Of a stretch of DNA of 64,000 nt, positions 7,082 through 15,673 are shown one piece after another. Within the stretch, counting starts at the first letter, position 1. Each line of letters starts with the position of its first letter. A program made the position numbers and the translations under genes. The stretch is from Streptomyces vilmorinianum (lineage in GTDB: Bacteria > Actinomycetota > Actinomycetes > Streptomycetales > Streptomycetaceae): NCBI RefSeq assembly GCF_005517195.1, contig NZ_CP040244.1, positions 3,242,001-3,306,000 of the forward strand, written 5' to 3'. Under the pieces are notes generated by a model. It saw only the letters and a list, made by a program, of their open reading frames with translations. It was not told the DNA's origin and did no database searches.

Positions 7082-7732
7082 CTAAGGGCGGTGCTGGGAA
7101 CGGTCCTGTGGGCCCAGCCCGTCCTCGCGCACCCGCAGGGCCAGGTCGATCTTCGTGTACGTCGGGCGACCGGCCCGCTGGTACTTCTCCTTGACCCGGT
7201 CCAGGTAGTACTTGGCGGTGTTCGGACTGACGCCCGCCCGCCGCGCGGTGGCCTTGAGGGTGAGCCCGGAGGCGTAGTCGAGCAGGACCTGGAGCTCGCG
7301 CGGCGCCAGCTGCGGCCGGGCCGGGCCGGTGTCGTGCGCCCAGGCGAAGGCCAGCTCGACGGAGTGCGCCGTACCGCCCCCGGCCACCGTCTCCACGGCG
7401 CCCACCAGCGTCTCCAGGGAGTGGTCCTTGGTGAGGTAGCCGTCCGCCCCGGCCGCCACCGTCCCGACGATCCGGGCCCGGTCCGCGACCGTACTGATCA
7501 CCAGCACCCGGCTGCCCGCCGCACACAGCCGTCGGACGTTCTCCTCGGGGACGGAGCCGTCGCGCAGCACCAGGTCGAGCAGCACCACGTCGGCGGGCCG
7601 GCCGCCCACCGTGAGCAGCTCGTCCACCGTCTCCACCGCGGCCAGCAGCCGTAACCGCTCCACCCCGGCCAGCCAGGAGCGCAGGCCCTCGCGCAGCATC
7701 CGGTCGTCGTCCACCACGGCCACGGTGATCAC
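7082..7732 (-). CDS. LuxR-family (NarL type) response regulator
   Basis: 216-aa cytoplasmic transcription regulator. The receiver domain (residues 1-115) has the acidic pair VVDDDR, phosphoacceptor Asp in VLLDLVL (about 53) and the conserved Lys in YLTKDHS (about 102). The C-terminal HTH_LUXR is at 140-205 (LAPRELQVLLDYASGLTLKA, ARRAGVSPNTAKYYLDRVK). Start GTG 7732 overlaps the kinase stop by GTGA; GTG 7741 is possible. The regulator is intact although its kinase is ruined, so it may now be signal-independent or use another kinase. Confidence 0.88.
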   Translation of the reverse strand: MITVAVVDDDRMLREGLRSWLAGVERLRLLAAVETVDELLTVGGRPADVVLLDLVLRDGSVPEENVRRLCAAGSRVLVISTVADRARIVGTVAAGADGYLTKDHSLETLVGAVETVAGGGTAHSVELAFAWAHDTGPARPQLAPRELQVLLDYASGLTLKATARRAGVSPNTAKYYLDRVKEKYQRAGRPTYTKIDLALRVREDGLGPQDRSQHRP

Positions 7733-8561
7733 GTGGGCCACCGCAGCTGCATGCTGGTGCCCTCGCCGGGAGGGCTGTCGACCTCGGACTGTCCGGTCGC
7801 GGCGTGACACCGTACGTTGTTCAGGGCCTCGGACACGGCGACCACACGGCCGGCGGCGATGGTGGTCAGCGTGGTCAGCACGGTGTCGTGCAGGGTCCGG
7901 TGGTGCGCGATCCGCTCCGCCTGCCGGGCCCGCGCGGCCTCGGCGGTCAGCGCCCGCTCCTTGGCCTCGTCCAGCTGGGTGCCCTGGCGGGGCAGGTACC
8001 ACCAGAAGACCCTGGCCATCACGGCCGAAGAGACCACCGAGTTGAGGTGCCAGACGGGCGCGGACCCCGGAGCCGCCTCCGGCCCGATCACCCACAGGTA
8101 CGCGGCCAGCGTGGTGCCGAGCAGGAGCAGTGCGGCCCCCACGGCCGGTCGCGGCGCCAGAGCGACGCCCGCCGCCGCGCTCACCGACCCGCCCAGCAGG
8201 AACAGCCGTCCGTACACGGCCACTTCGGTGCCCCCGGGCACCCAGCCGCCGCCCGACCGCGCACCGGTCCCCAGGCACACAAGGAGCGGCACCGAGCACC
8301 CGGTCACCAGCACGTCGGCCCACACCCAGCGCCGGTCGAAGCAGCCCCGTGCGTACGCGTTCCCGTACAGCCACGCACTGGACGCGAGGATTCCGCCGAA
8401 CACGGCCCAGGGAGGATCTCGCCCGGCGGCGCCTTCCGCAGCACGGCCGCGAAGCGGGCCGTCAGGTGGCCGGCCCGATACAGGCCGGTCGCCAGCATCA
8501 TGAACCGCTGGGCACGCTGCAGACCCGAGCCCACCCTCACCACAGCCTCCGCAGTGAACAC
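7729..8561 (-). pseudogene. Sensor histidine kinase, frameshifted and internally deleted
   Basis: Begins near GTG 8561 (FTAEAVVRVGSGLQRAQRF) and shifts frame near 8410 into a membrane region (WAVFGGILASSAWLYGNAYA and further hydrophobic segments). The H-box HHRTLHDTVLTTLT is present. It jumps after TIAAGRV to the N-box EALNNVRCHAAT and from there straight to SPPGEGTSMQLRW, the last ATP-lid motif. Some 150 residues between these motifs are missing. ATP binding cannot work. It is the upstream partner of the response regulator, sharing GTGA. Confidence 0.75.
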
Positions 8562-8660
8562 ACCCCCCTGAAAGGGTGGGTACCGGAGGCTCAGTGGATC
8601 TCGGTAGCTTCTCCGGCGTCAAGCTCGTCCCCGGTCAGTTGTTTTCAGTCAGGAGAGAAC

Positions 8661-9242
8661 GTGGCGCAAAAATTCCGCCGGTTCGGCAGCGGGGTCATAG
8701 CCGCTCTCACAGCGTTGTTCGTCATGCTGTTGCCCGCGTCCGCGCAGGCCGCCGAGAACCCGACGATCCGCTACAGCACCACCCCGTACTACGCGCCCAT
8801 CTACGAGGTGCGGGCCGGGTACAGCTGGAAGTGCCTCGACATCCGGGGCGAGTCCACCAGCGTCGGTGCCATCATCCAGACGTTCGACTGCAAGGGCGCG
8901 CTGCACCAGCGCTTCACCTTCCACAGCGTGGGCAACGGCAACTTCGTGATCGGCACCTGGGGCGGCGCGCGCTGCCTCGGCCTCAAGAGCGGCGGCGCCT
9001 ACAGCGGTACTTACCTCATCCAGACGGACGGCTGGAACTGCGCCACCTTCACGTGGGTCTTCCAGGGCGGTGAGAAGGGCGACCACTGGGAGTTCCAGGA
9101 GCTGGGCTCCGGGCAGTGCCTGCACGACACCGGCCGCCGCTCGCCCGTGACCCTCGGCGCCTGCAACGTCTCCGGTGTGCCCTGGCCCACCATCTGGGTG
9201 CCGCGCTTCGACAGGTACTGGAACTACGACCAGATCGCCTAG
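8661..9242 (+). CDS. Secreted ricin B-like lectin protein
   Basis: 193 aa from GTG 8661 with AGGAGAG at ideal spacing. The signal peptide runs through IAALTALFVMLLPASAQA with cleavage near residue 31. The mature part has the beta-trefoil pattern: YSWKCLDIRG, ALHQRFTF, GGARCLGLKSG and SGQCLHDTG, with Cys pairs as in RICIN domains. It probably binds carbohydrate outside the cell. It is divergent from the degenerate kinase, with a promoter between 8562 and 8650. Confidence 0.82.
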   Translation: MAQKFRRFGSGVIAALTALFVMLLPASAQAAENPTIRYSTTPYYAPIYEVRAGYSWKCLDIRGESTSVGAIIQTFDCKGALHQRFTFHSVGNGNFVIGTWGGARCLGLKSGGAYSGTYLIQTDGWNCATFTWVFQGGEKGDHWEFQELGSGQCLHDTGRRSPVTLGACNVSGVPWPTIWVPRFDRYWNYDQIA

Positions 9243-9626
9243 CAGCTCAGCGCAAAGCCGCTGAACCGCGGTGCGGAGGCCGTCGAAGGCAAGTCCTACG
9301 ACGGCCTCCGCCAGCCGTTGGGCGTCCCCGCGGGACTCCGGGTGCGGGTGGTACCACTCCACCAGCGGCCGAAGTCGGAGGCGTAACTGAAGTCCCCCAC
9401 CGCCTGCTGCTGGACGCTCAGGACACGGGGGTGACGCAGGAGACAGCTGAGGCGTTGTTGACGCGAGCAGATACGAGAGGTCCGAAAATCGTCCTGGCAG
9501 CCTTCTCCTGCGCGGCGCACACGTGGGCCTCAAACCAACTCAGCGCAGCAGTTGATTGTGACCCCGACTGGATGACCAAGGCAGGCGAAAGCCGACCCGG
9601 CAGCCGCGGCGAAGGCCGGCACGGCG
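9243..9626. other. No intact gene; possible minus-strand coding relic
   Basis: Between 9250 and 9400 the minus strand reads LRPLVEWYHPHPESRGDAQRL and AEAVVGLAFDGL with good codon use, suggesting the end of a lost gene. No start, stop or frame fits. The rest shows no convincing frame. Confidence 0.3.
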
Positions 9627-10068
9627 GTGAAGACTGCGGAATGCACTCTGTGTGGGAGGCACGCCGATCCGCTGAGCGGGCCTGCCGCGGGGTTGAGTGT
9701 CTGGAGCCGCGTGGTAGTTGGCGAGTTCCAGCAGGAGGCTGAAGAACTGGGCCTGGTCCCGAGCGAAGGCCTTGCCCAGGAGCTCGATGCCCTCCTCGCC
9801 GTCGCCGAGTTGCGGGCTGGCTGCTGGTGCCCGCCGCGCGCAGTGTCCCTCGGGGCGCTGGCTGCGTTGTCGTCCACGCGGAGCTGGTGGAGCCGGCGGG
9901 GCCCGGTGTCGAGGAGCACGCGGACCCGGCGGCGGAGACAGTGTGTCTGCTCGCGGATGTCGTGAGTGCAGCCGGCTGGATTGCGGTGGCCACCGAGGAC
10001 GCCCTCACGCGATCGCGATCGCGACCTTGGCCGAAACTCTGGGCGGGATCGGGCCGGAGGTTGGGTAG
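9627..10068 (+). pseudogene. Hypothetical gene remnant spread over three frames
   Basis: Plausible coding pieces follow each other on the plus strand: EFQQEAEELGLVPSEGLA and QELDALLAVAELRAGCWCPP in one frame, VVHAELVEPAGPGVEEHADP and ETVCLLADVVSAAGWIAVAT in the next, and IAIATLAETLGGIGPEVG with a stop at 10066-10068 in the third. Two shifts are needed. I do not recognise the protein. From 10069 to 10390 I see no supported gene. Confidence 0.35.
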
Positions 10069-10390
10069 GTGTTCGTCACCGGCGCGGCAGCGCCGCGCCG
10101 ACGGGAATGCCGTGGGCTTCTGGCTCCAGCAGCTGTGGTGACCCGCTCCTCGCCGACTTCGACTGGTCGAAGTGCCCGAGCGTCAGCATCTGGTGCGACC
10201 GGTTCGACGTCTTCTGTGACGCTGCCGCGCCCGCTCGCACCTGACACCGGTGCGACAGACGCTCGCTCGCGTACGACGCCCAGGAGCAGACCGCGTGCAC
10301 TCGCGGATCGTCACGTGGCATTCCCGTGCCAGGTGCGGCGGTTCACGACGTTGTCGACACGGCTTGTTCCCGCTCTGCCTTGACGCCGCC

Positions 10391-10438
10391 TAGGACGCTT
10401 GTCCTAAGCTTGCGTCAAGCGCTAGGACGCTCGTCCCA
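10391..10438. promoter_or_regulatory. Twin TetR operators
   Basis: A perfect palindrome TAGGACGCTTGTCCTA (10391-10406) is followed 32 bp later, about three helical turns, by TAGGACGCTCGTCCCA (10423-10438) with one mismatch. Both end just before the TetR gene, fitting autoregulation with cooperative binding. Confidence 0.7.
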
Positions 10439-10468
10439 GCGATGGGTGAGGGCTGTGGGGGACAAGTG

Positions 10469-11065
10469 GTGGCTGAGCGCGCGGGTACGCGGGCGCAGAT
10501 CGTCGATGCTGCGAACCGGCTTTTCTACGTGAAGGGTTTCGAGCACACGTCGTTCGCGGCGATCGCCGAGACGGTGGGGATCTCGCGGGGAAACTTCTAC
10601 CACCACTTCAAAAGCAAGGACGAGATCCTAGGGGCGGTCATCGAGGCCCGGCTCCAGAGCACGCGCGCGATGCTCGCGGAGTGGGATCGGGACGAACCAG
10701 ATCCCGCTGAGCGGGTGCGGCGGTTCGTGGAGATCGTCATCACCAACGGTGCCGACATCCAGAACTTCGGCTGCCCGGTCGGGACCCTCACGAACGAACT
10801 CGCCAAACTCGGTCATCCCGCACGCCCTCAGGCCGTCGCCGTCTTCGACTTGTTCCGGACGTGGCTCCGGGCACAGTTCGGGGAGCTCGGCTTCGCCGCC
10901 GAGGCCGACGATCTCGCGATGCACGTCCTGGCCTTCAGCCAAGGCGTGGCGACCCTGTCCAACGCCTTCCATGACGGACGGTTCGTGCAGCGGGAGGTCG
11001 ATCGCCTCCATGCCTGGCTCGAGGAGCGCCTCGCGCACGGCCCGACACCGCGCTCCACGCACTGA
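10469..11065 (+). CDS. TetR/AcrR-family regulator
   Basis: 198 aa. GTG 10469 is preferred because GGGGGA sits 7 bp upstream; ATG 10442 would abut the operator with no ribosome site. N-terminal HTH at residues 5-50 (AQIVDAANRLFYVKGFEHTS, ISRGNFYHHFKSKDEIL), then a helical ligand domain (EIVITNGADIQNFGCPVGTL). The NFGCPVGTL segment places a Cys in the presumed pocket, as in TetR subgroups responding to electrophiles or thiol stress. It heads an operon with YciI and tag, controlled by the twin palindromes. Confidence 0.88.
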   Translation: MAERAGTRAQIVDAANRLFYVKGFEHTSFAAIAETVGISRGNFYHHFKSKDEILGAVIEARLQSTRAMLAEWDRDEPDPAERVRRFVEIVITNGADIQNFGCPVGTLTNELAKLGHPARPQAVAVFDLFRTWLRAQFGELGFAAEADDLAMHVLAFSQGVATLSNAFHDGRFVQREVDRLHAWLEERLAHGPTPRSTH

Positions 11066-11106
11066 ACCCGACCTCTTCCACCACCCAGCAGTCGAAGGAG
11101 ATCTTC

Positions 11107-11394
11107 GTGTTCGTCGTCCTGCTCCGCTTCGCGGCCAACAAGAGCCAGGCCCCGGATCACATGGCAGAACATCAGGAGTGGATCCGGCAAGGCGTGGAGG
11201 ACGGAGTCTTCCTGTTGGTCGGAAGCCTCCAGCCCGGCCAGGGCGGTGCCGTGCTGGCCCATCGCACGACACTCGACGAGCTGCGGGATCGGGTCGCGGC
11301 CGATCCGTTCGTCGCCCACGAAGTGGTCTCGGCCGAGATCATCGAGATCGCGCCGAACACCACCGATCCCCGGCTCGCGTTCCTGACGGCCTGA
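11107..11394 (+). CDS. YciI-like (YCII domain) protein
   Basis: 95 aa from GTG 11107 with GAAGGAG 8 bp upstream. It has the ferredoxin-like YCII fold pattern: VVLLRFAANKSQAPDHMAEH, GVFLLVGSLQPGQGGAVLAH and ADPFVAHEVVSAEIIEI. The His of the EHQEWI segment and the Asp of ADPF are the residues usually conserved. YciI relatives act as small hydrolases or dehalogenase-like enzymes, often unassigned. It lies 41 bp behind TetR and 3 bp before tag, clearly co-transcribed. Confidence 0.85.
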   Translation: MFVVLLRFAANKSQAPDHMAEHQEWIRQGVEDGVFLLVGSLQPGQGGAVLAHRTTLDELRDRVAADPFVAHEVVSAEIIEIAPNTTDPRLAFLTA

Positions 11395-11397
11395 CCC

Positions 11398-12003
11398 ATG
11401 GCCGTGTTCATCGCCCCCGACGGCGACCCGCGATGCGGGTGGGCCGGCGGCGCCCCCGAGTTCCTGAACTATCACGACACTGAGTGGGGCTACCCGGTCG
11501 TCGACGACCGGCGGCTGTTCGAGAAGATCAGCCTGGAGGGGTTCCAGTCGGGGCTCAGCTGGCGCACCATCCTGGCCAAGCGGGAGAACTTCCGAAGGGC
11601 GTTCGCCGACTTCGACTTTCACCTGGTCGCGGAGTTCACCAAGGCCGATGTGGACCGGCTCCTCCAGGATCCGGGGATCGTCCGCCACCGGGGCAAGATC
11701 GAGGCCGTCGTCAACAACGCCCGCCGAGCGGTCGATCTGGCTGCCGAGGAGGGCTCACTGGCCGCCTTTTTCTGGCGCAGCGAACCCGACCCGGACGAGG
11801 TCGACCCGCCGCAGACGGTCTCCACCTCACCGACGTCGGTCGCCCTGTCCAAGGAGTTGAAGAAGCGGGGCTGGAAGTTCGTCGGGCCCACCACCGTCTT
11901 CGCGTTCATGCAGGCCATGGGGCTCGTCAACGACCACGTGGCCGAGTGCGTCATCCGTCCGCGGGGGGAGGCGGAGCGGTCGGCGTTCACAAGGCCCCGC
12001 TGA
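11398..12003 (+). CDS. tag: DNA-3-methyladenine glycosylase I
   Basis: 201-aa base-excision repair enzyme removing 3-methyladenine from alkylated DNA. Family motifs are present: CGWAGGAPEFLNYHDTEWG with the zinc ligands Cys and His, EKISLEGFQSGLSWRTIL forming the base pocket, GIVRHRGKIEAVVNNAR for DNA binding, and the C-terminal zinc ligands in NDHVAEC. Length matches Tag proteins. Location behind a TetR with a Cys in its pocket suggests control by an alkylating or electrophilic compound. Confidence 0.93.
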   Translation: MAVFIAPDGDPRCGWAGGAPEFLNYHDTEWGYPVVDDRRLFEKISLEGFQSGLSWRTILAKRENFRRAFADFDFHLVAEFTKADVDRLLQDPGIVRHRGKIEAVVNNARRAVDLAAEEGSLAAFFWRSEPDPDEVDPPQTVSTSPTSVALSKELKKRGWKFVGPTTVFAFMQAMGLVNDHVAECVIRPRGEAERSAFTRPR

Positions 12004-12079
12004 ACGTCGTTTCCCTTGGCTCGCGGCGAGGCGACTGTGCGTCGGCGTGACCGGATTGCCGTCTCACGGCCAAGGTCGC

Positions 12080-12215
12080 TTCGCCCGGCCAGGATATCGG
12101 CCGGTTCGGCGTGGGCGGTGTAGTCCGTAGTCTGTAGGTCCGTAGTCCGTGTTCACGAAGGCCCAGCGGATCGTGCCGTCGCGGCCGATGACGTAGGTCG
12201 CCGGCGCGGGCAGGG
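12080..12215 (-). pseudogene. Redoxin (AhpC/TSA-type) C-terminal fragment
   Basis: LPAPATYVIGRDGTIRWAFV then NTDY, and after a shift TAHAEPADILAG, is the C-terminal strand pattern of alkyl-hydroperoxide-reductase/redoxin proteins. A 19-bp insertion built from ACTACGGA-like units (12118-12150) splits the frame. The catalytic Cys half is absent. The rest of 12004-12390 holds no gene I can support. Confidence 0.55.
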
Positions 12216-12390
12216 TGCGCGGGTGGTTCGCCGGCTGAGGTGCTCACCGGCCAAATCCCGTGCCCTTCATATTCATCCTGGGGCAACGCGCTCTCGTCAC
12301 GCGTCCGCTCACCAGCTCTCACGCCTCATCGCCCTGCGTGTCGTGGCGGTTTGAGCGGTCAGTGGGCCGGGACCTTATGGAATGGTGACG

Positions 12391-13110
12391 TCAGCCGGCG
12401 GCGTCTTGGAGGCGCTCAGGGTCGAGGACCGTGATGCGTCCGCGGGCGAGGCGGAGCAGTCCGTGGTCGGCGTACTCGCGCAGCACTTTGGTGCAGGTCT
12501 CGCGGGATGTGCCGGCGAGGGCGGCGAGTTGTTCGTGGGTGAGGGCGATCTGCGGGTGGCGTCCGACCGGCCGCAGCGGGCCTGCCGGGGGCTGGGCGCT
12601 GGTCAGGGTGGTCAGCGTCGTGGCGACACGTTGGGCGACGGTTTTGAACACGCTGTCGGACAGGCGCTGTTCGAGGTCGGCCAGGCGGCGGCCGAGGATC
12701 GCTGTGATCCTGGCTGCGATGCGGGCGTCGGCAAGCAAGAGCCGGTTGACGTCCGCGCGGTTCATCACGCACACGACGGTGTCGTCGAGGGCTTCGGCGT
12801 AGTTGTCGTACATGTGCTGTCCGAGCAGAACCATCTCGCCGAAGATGGTGCCGGGGCTGATGATCGCGGTGGTCAGCGCGCGGCCGTCGGCGGAGACCCG
12901 GAAGACGCGGACCCGGCCCTTCTTGAGGATGAACAGCACCTCGGAGGGCTGGGTGGGCGAGTAGAGGATCTCACCGGCGTGGTAGGTCTTCATCGGCGCC
13001 GCGGCGGCGATGGCTTCCATCTCCTGCTCGGACAGGTCGCAGAAGATGTCGACCTCGGCCAGGCACCAGGTCCGCTCCGCGTCCTCGTCGCCTGCTGCGG
13101 CGTCGGTCAT
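12391..13110 (-). CDS. Crp/Fnr-family transcription regulator
   Basis: 239 aa from ATG 13110 behind GAGGAGAC. Cyclic-nucleotide-binding beta barrel at about 15-130 (PMKTYHAGEILYSPTQPSEV, FGEMVLLGQHMYDNYAEAL), dimer helix 130-165, winged HTH at 185-230 (LTHEQLAALAGTSRETCTKV). The typical cAMP contact RSA is not obvious (EALDDTVV instead), so the ligand may be different. One Cys in DIFCDL is not a full Fnr cluster. Sits 190 bp downstream of a membrane-protein gene on the same strand. Confidence 0.88.
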   Translation of the reverse strand: MTDAAAGDEDAERTWCLAEVDIFCDLSEQEMEAIAAAAPMKTYHAGEILYSPTQPSEVLFILKKGRVRVFRVSADGRALTTAIISPGTIFGEMVLLGQHMYDNYAEALDDTVVCVMNRADVNRLLLADARIAARITAILGRRLADLEQRLSDSVFKTVAQRVATTLTTLTSAQPPAGPLRPVGRHPQIALTHEQLAALAGTSRETCTKVLREYADHGLLRLARGRITVLDPERLQDAAG

Positions 13111-13298
13111 GGTGTACGTCTCCTCGCGTCGTCCAGGGGCCCACGGTGGTGGTGCGGCGCCCCACACCGGGCTGGCCAGCGCCTCAGCGCTGCTGGCCAG
13201 ACAGTAGGGCACCGCGCCGTCGACCGGACCTGTACGGCGCGGCGCCGCGCCTGGAGGAGCTGCGGCCGGGCTGGGGGACGACGCGGGCGCCTCGCTGT

Positions 13299-13781
13299 TC
13301 ATCGGGCCGGGCCGCTGCGCTTGCCCATCGCCCTGGCGATGAACGCGAACGTGGCGCCGGCGAGCAGGCCGAAGACAAGGTGGGCGCCGAGGCTGGAGGA
13401 GGTGACGTCGTTCCACTCGAAGACCGGCATCCCCATGTTGGCGGGCATGATCCACAGTGCTCCGATGGTCCACCACACCGCGCCGTAGGCCAGGCCGAGG
13501 CCGACGGCCGGTGCGAGACGCTGCGCGAGGGGGCCGAGCACGATACCGAAGGTGGTGCCGGCGAACAGTGCGATGGAGAGGTGGATCAGCCACCCCGCGA
13601 AGGCGTTGGTCGAGCCCAGCAGCCCGGCCACCATCGTGATCATCGCGGTGTCCATGACGGGCCTGGAGGCGGACATCCAGATGCCCATGCCGACACCGCC
13701 GACGAGGCCGGCCGCGGCGCCCCAGACGGCGTGCACGGGGATCGAAGCGATCTTGGGGGAGACGTGTGCTGCCGTGGTCAT
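13299..13781 (-). CDS. Four- or five-TM membrane protein
   Basis: 160 aa with hydrophobic helices at about 18-36 (VWGAAAGLVGGVGMGIWM), 45-60 (AMITMVAGLLGST), 68-85 (IHLSIALFAGTTFGIVLG), 93-112 (GLGLAYGAVWWTIGALW) and 133-151 (LVFGLLAGATFAFIARA). It resembles membrane proteins found near oxygen- or redox-responsive genes in actinobacteria (DUF6789-like, uncertain). It may be linked to the downstream Crp/Fnr gene. No transporter motif. Confidence 0.7.
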   Translation of the reverse strand: MTTAAHVSPKIASIPVHAVWGAAAGLVGGVGMGIWMSASRPVMDTAMITMVAGLLGSTNAFAGWLIHLSIALFAGTTFGIVLGPLAQRLAPAVGLGLAYGAVWWTIGALWIMPANMGMPVFEWNDVTSSSLGAHLVFGLLAGATFAFIARAMGKRSGPAR

Positions 13782-13959
13782 GGTGATCGTCCCATCCGTG
13801 GGGTCGTTCTTCCGCTTTCGCCGACGACGCTAGATCGGGTGGTGTGGGCAGGTATGTGAGCGCCCTTACCTACGCGCCGGTAATCCCCCTCGGCGTCCGG
13901 TTGCCGGTGCGCGCCGGTGATGGATCCATGGAACTGTCTTCAGGGAACGGGGCTGCGCA

Positions 13960-14292
13960 TGGCTATCGACGTGACCGCGGAGCGGGTGATCCCGCTGCCG
14001 TGCGACCAGGTGGCCGGGTACGCGACGGACTGGCGCCACGACGCCGAGTGGACCCAGGGCATTCGTACGGCGGAGCTGACGCGGCAGGCAGATGCGGGCG
14101 GCTTCGGGTCGGGGCGGAGCTGGCGCGGACGGTCTATCTCCTGGGCAAGCGGATCGACTGCGTGTTGAGTGGCGCCGGGTACGAGCGCCGAGGCTGCTGG
14201 ACATGGTCTCGATCGCCGGCCCGATGCCGATGCCGATGGACGTGACCTACACCTACACCTACGACGACGCGACGCCACGAACGCGCTGCTGA
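13960..14292 (+). pseudogene. SRPBCC-family protein, frameshifted
   Basis: Starts MAIDVTAERVIPLPCDQVAG and YATDWRHDAEWTQG, the entry strand and helix of the SRPBCC (polyketide-cyclase-like) fold. Two shifts follow: VGAELARTVYLLGKRID in frame two and APRLLDMVSIAGPM with DVTYTYTYDD in frame three. The breaks lie beside triplet and hexamer expansions (CCGATG three times, ACCTAC three times). Full-length homologues bind hydrophobic ligands. Confidence 0.6.
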
Positions 14293-14748
14293 GCGAAGTG
14301 CGCGAAGGGCGCCTCGCCCCGGCAGCCTTCGTACGCTTCCCCGGTCACGCCGCCAGCCGATCGGTGCACCAGGCCGTGCGCCGCCCGCGGGCCCCGGCCG
14401 AGCTCACTGCCCTGCACGGAGCCCTGGAGCCCTGTACGCGCTGGCCGGCGGAGCCGGCCGAGCCTCCGGGGTGCTGGCGATCGGTCTCGAACTCGCCGAC
14501 GGACGCCTGGCTCGCCGCCAGGGCACGGTCTCCCCGTTCGGCGACGACGCCGCGTTCACCCTGCACGCCGCGAGCCCAGCCGCACCGTACGAACGGCGGC
14601 CATCGCCGCCTGGGCGCTCCCCGTCGTCCCCCTCACCGGCGTCGCCGGGCGGCGCGGCTCGATGCCCGAACGGCCACGCCCCGTCCTGCTGCGGCCGGCC
14701 GCAGCCCTCCAGGCAGTCGTCGCCTTCCGGTACCTCACCCGCCGCTGA
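14293..14748 (+). pseudogene. Unrecognised gene remnant in two frames
   Basis: Plus-strand pieces with good codon use: SGVLAIGLELADGRLARRQ and TVSPFGDDAAFTLHA in one frame, then TAAIAAWALPVVPLTGVAG and ALQAVVAFRYLTRR ending at a stop (14746-14748). The last part contains a likely membrane helix. The frames are joined near 14575. Family not identified. Confidence 0.4.
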
Positions 14749-14761
14749 CTGACGTTCACCG

Positions 14762-15082
14762 TCAATTCCCGCCCTCTGCGGGAAGTTCACGCTCCGGAGC
14801 GCCCTCCACGCGCACGCCCTGCCAGAACGCCACGTGGTCCTTGATCTTCCGGGCCAGCGGGCTCGGCTTGGGGTAGTACCAGGCGGCGTTCGGATTCGTC
14901 CGCCCGTCGACCTCAAGGCTGTAGTAGTGGGCCACCCCCTTCCAGAAACACAGCGACCTGGTCTTGCTCGCCCTGACGTACTGCCGGTCGAGCGACTCGG
15001 GAGGGAAGTAGTGGTTCCCCTCCACGATCACCGTGCGTGGGGCCTCCGCGATCACCTTGCCGTTCCACACCGCACGCAGCAT
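14762..15082 (-). CDS. DUF427 domain protein
   Basis: 106 aa from ATG 15082 (MLRAVWNGKVIAEAPRTVIV); the next upstream ATG adds five unlikely residues. The sequence GNHYFPPESL, CFWKGVAHYYSLEVDG and NPNAAWYYPKP is the signature of the DUF427 beta-tent fold, in full single-domain length. Members are widespread in actinobacteria and of unknown biochemical role. Single gene, next to and facing the SRPBCC and unknown remnants. Confidence 0.88.
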   Translation of the reverse strand: MLRAVWNGKVIAEAPRTVIVEGNHYFPPESLDRQYVRASKTRSLCFWKGVAHYYSLEVDGRTNPNAAWYYPKPSPLARKIKDHVAFWQGVRVEGAPERELPAEGGN

Positions 15083-15155
15083 GGCCACGCTCCTCACCGT
15101 GAACGGGGCGGGATGCCCCAGGAGCCTTCACGCTAGGCAGACCCGACTCGCCTCC

Positions 15156-15584
15156 TCAGTGACCACGCTCACCTTCGACCCGGCTCGTCGCCCCCGTGAG
15201 GATCCGGCACACCTCGGCATCGGTGCAGTCGGCCGGATCGGTCGCGGCGGCCCGCTCCGCCAGGCCACGCAGCACCGCCCTCGTGGCGCGAAGCTCGGCC
15301 AGACGCCGCTCGATGTCCTGAAGATGCCGGTCGACGAGTGCCGTGACGTGGGCGCAGGGAGAGGCGCCGGCATCGCGCAGAGCGAGCACGGAGCGGATCT
15401 CGGCCAGACTCAGACCCGCGCCCTGGGCATCACGGATGAACGCCAGCCGCTTCACCGTCTGCTCCGGATAGTCGCGATAACCGCCCGCGGTACGGGGCGG
15501 GGCGGGCAGCAGCCCGGCCTGCTCGTAGAACCGGAGCGTCTTCGCCGTCACCCCGCAGACCGCGGCGAGCTCCCCGATGCGCAT
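15156..15584 (-). CDS. MerR-family regulator, heavy-metal type
   Basis: 142 aa. N-terminal winged helix (MRIGELAAVCGVTAKTLRFY, GGYRDYPEQTVKRLAFI), dimerisation helix (ALVDRHLQDIERRLAELRAT), and a C-terminal metal loop with Cys in SPCAHV and in DPADCTDAEVCRIL. This spacing suits soft metal ions such as Hg, Cd or Zn. It is divergent from a thioredoxin-like gene across a classical MerR promoter (15601-15632). Confidence 0.88.
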   Translation of the reverse strand: MRIGELAAVCGVTAKTLRFYEQAGLLPAPPRTAGGYRDYPEQTVKRLAFIRDAQGAGLSLAEIRSVLALRDAGASPCAHVTALVDRHLQDIERRLAELRATRAVLRGLAERAAATDPADCTDAEVCRILTGATSRVEGERGH

Positions 15585-15600
15585 ACCTCCAGGCTAGCTC

Positions 15601-15632
15601 TTGACCTTCCACCGCACTGGAAGGTCTACCGT
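15601..15632 (+). promoter_or_regulatory. MerR-type promoter with overlong spacer
   Basis: -35 TTGACC (15601-15606) and -10 TACCGT (15627-15632) are 20 bp apart, with the perfect dyad GACCTTCC-N8-GGAAGGTC (15603-15610/15619-15626) between them. A dyad within a 19-20 bp spacer is the signature of promoters that MerR activators untwist. Confidence 0.82.
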
Positions 15633-15673
15633 CCACACACAGCAAGAAGAACCACGTCAGGAAAGAGAGCGCC

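Noticed and set aside
12382..13488. Plus-strand frame of 368 codons over the Crp/Fnr gene
   Set aside because: The minus strand encodes a full cNMP-binding and HTH protein; the plus frame lacks any motif.
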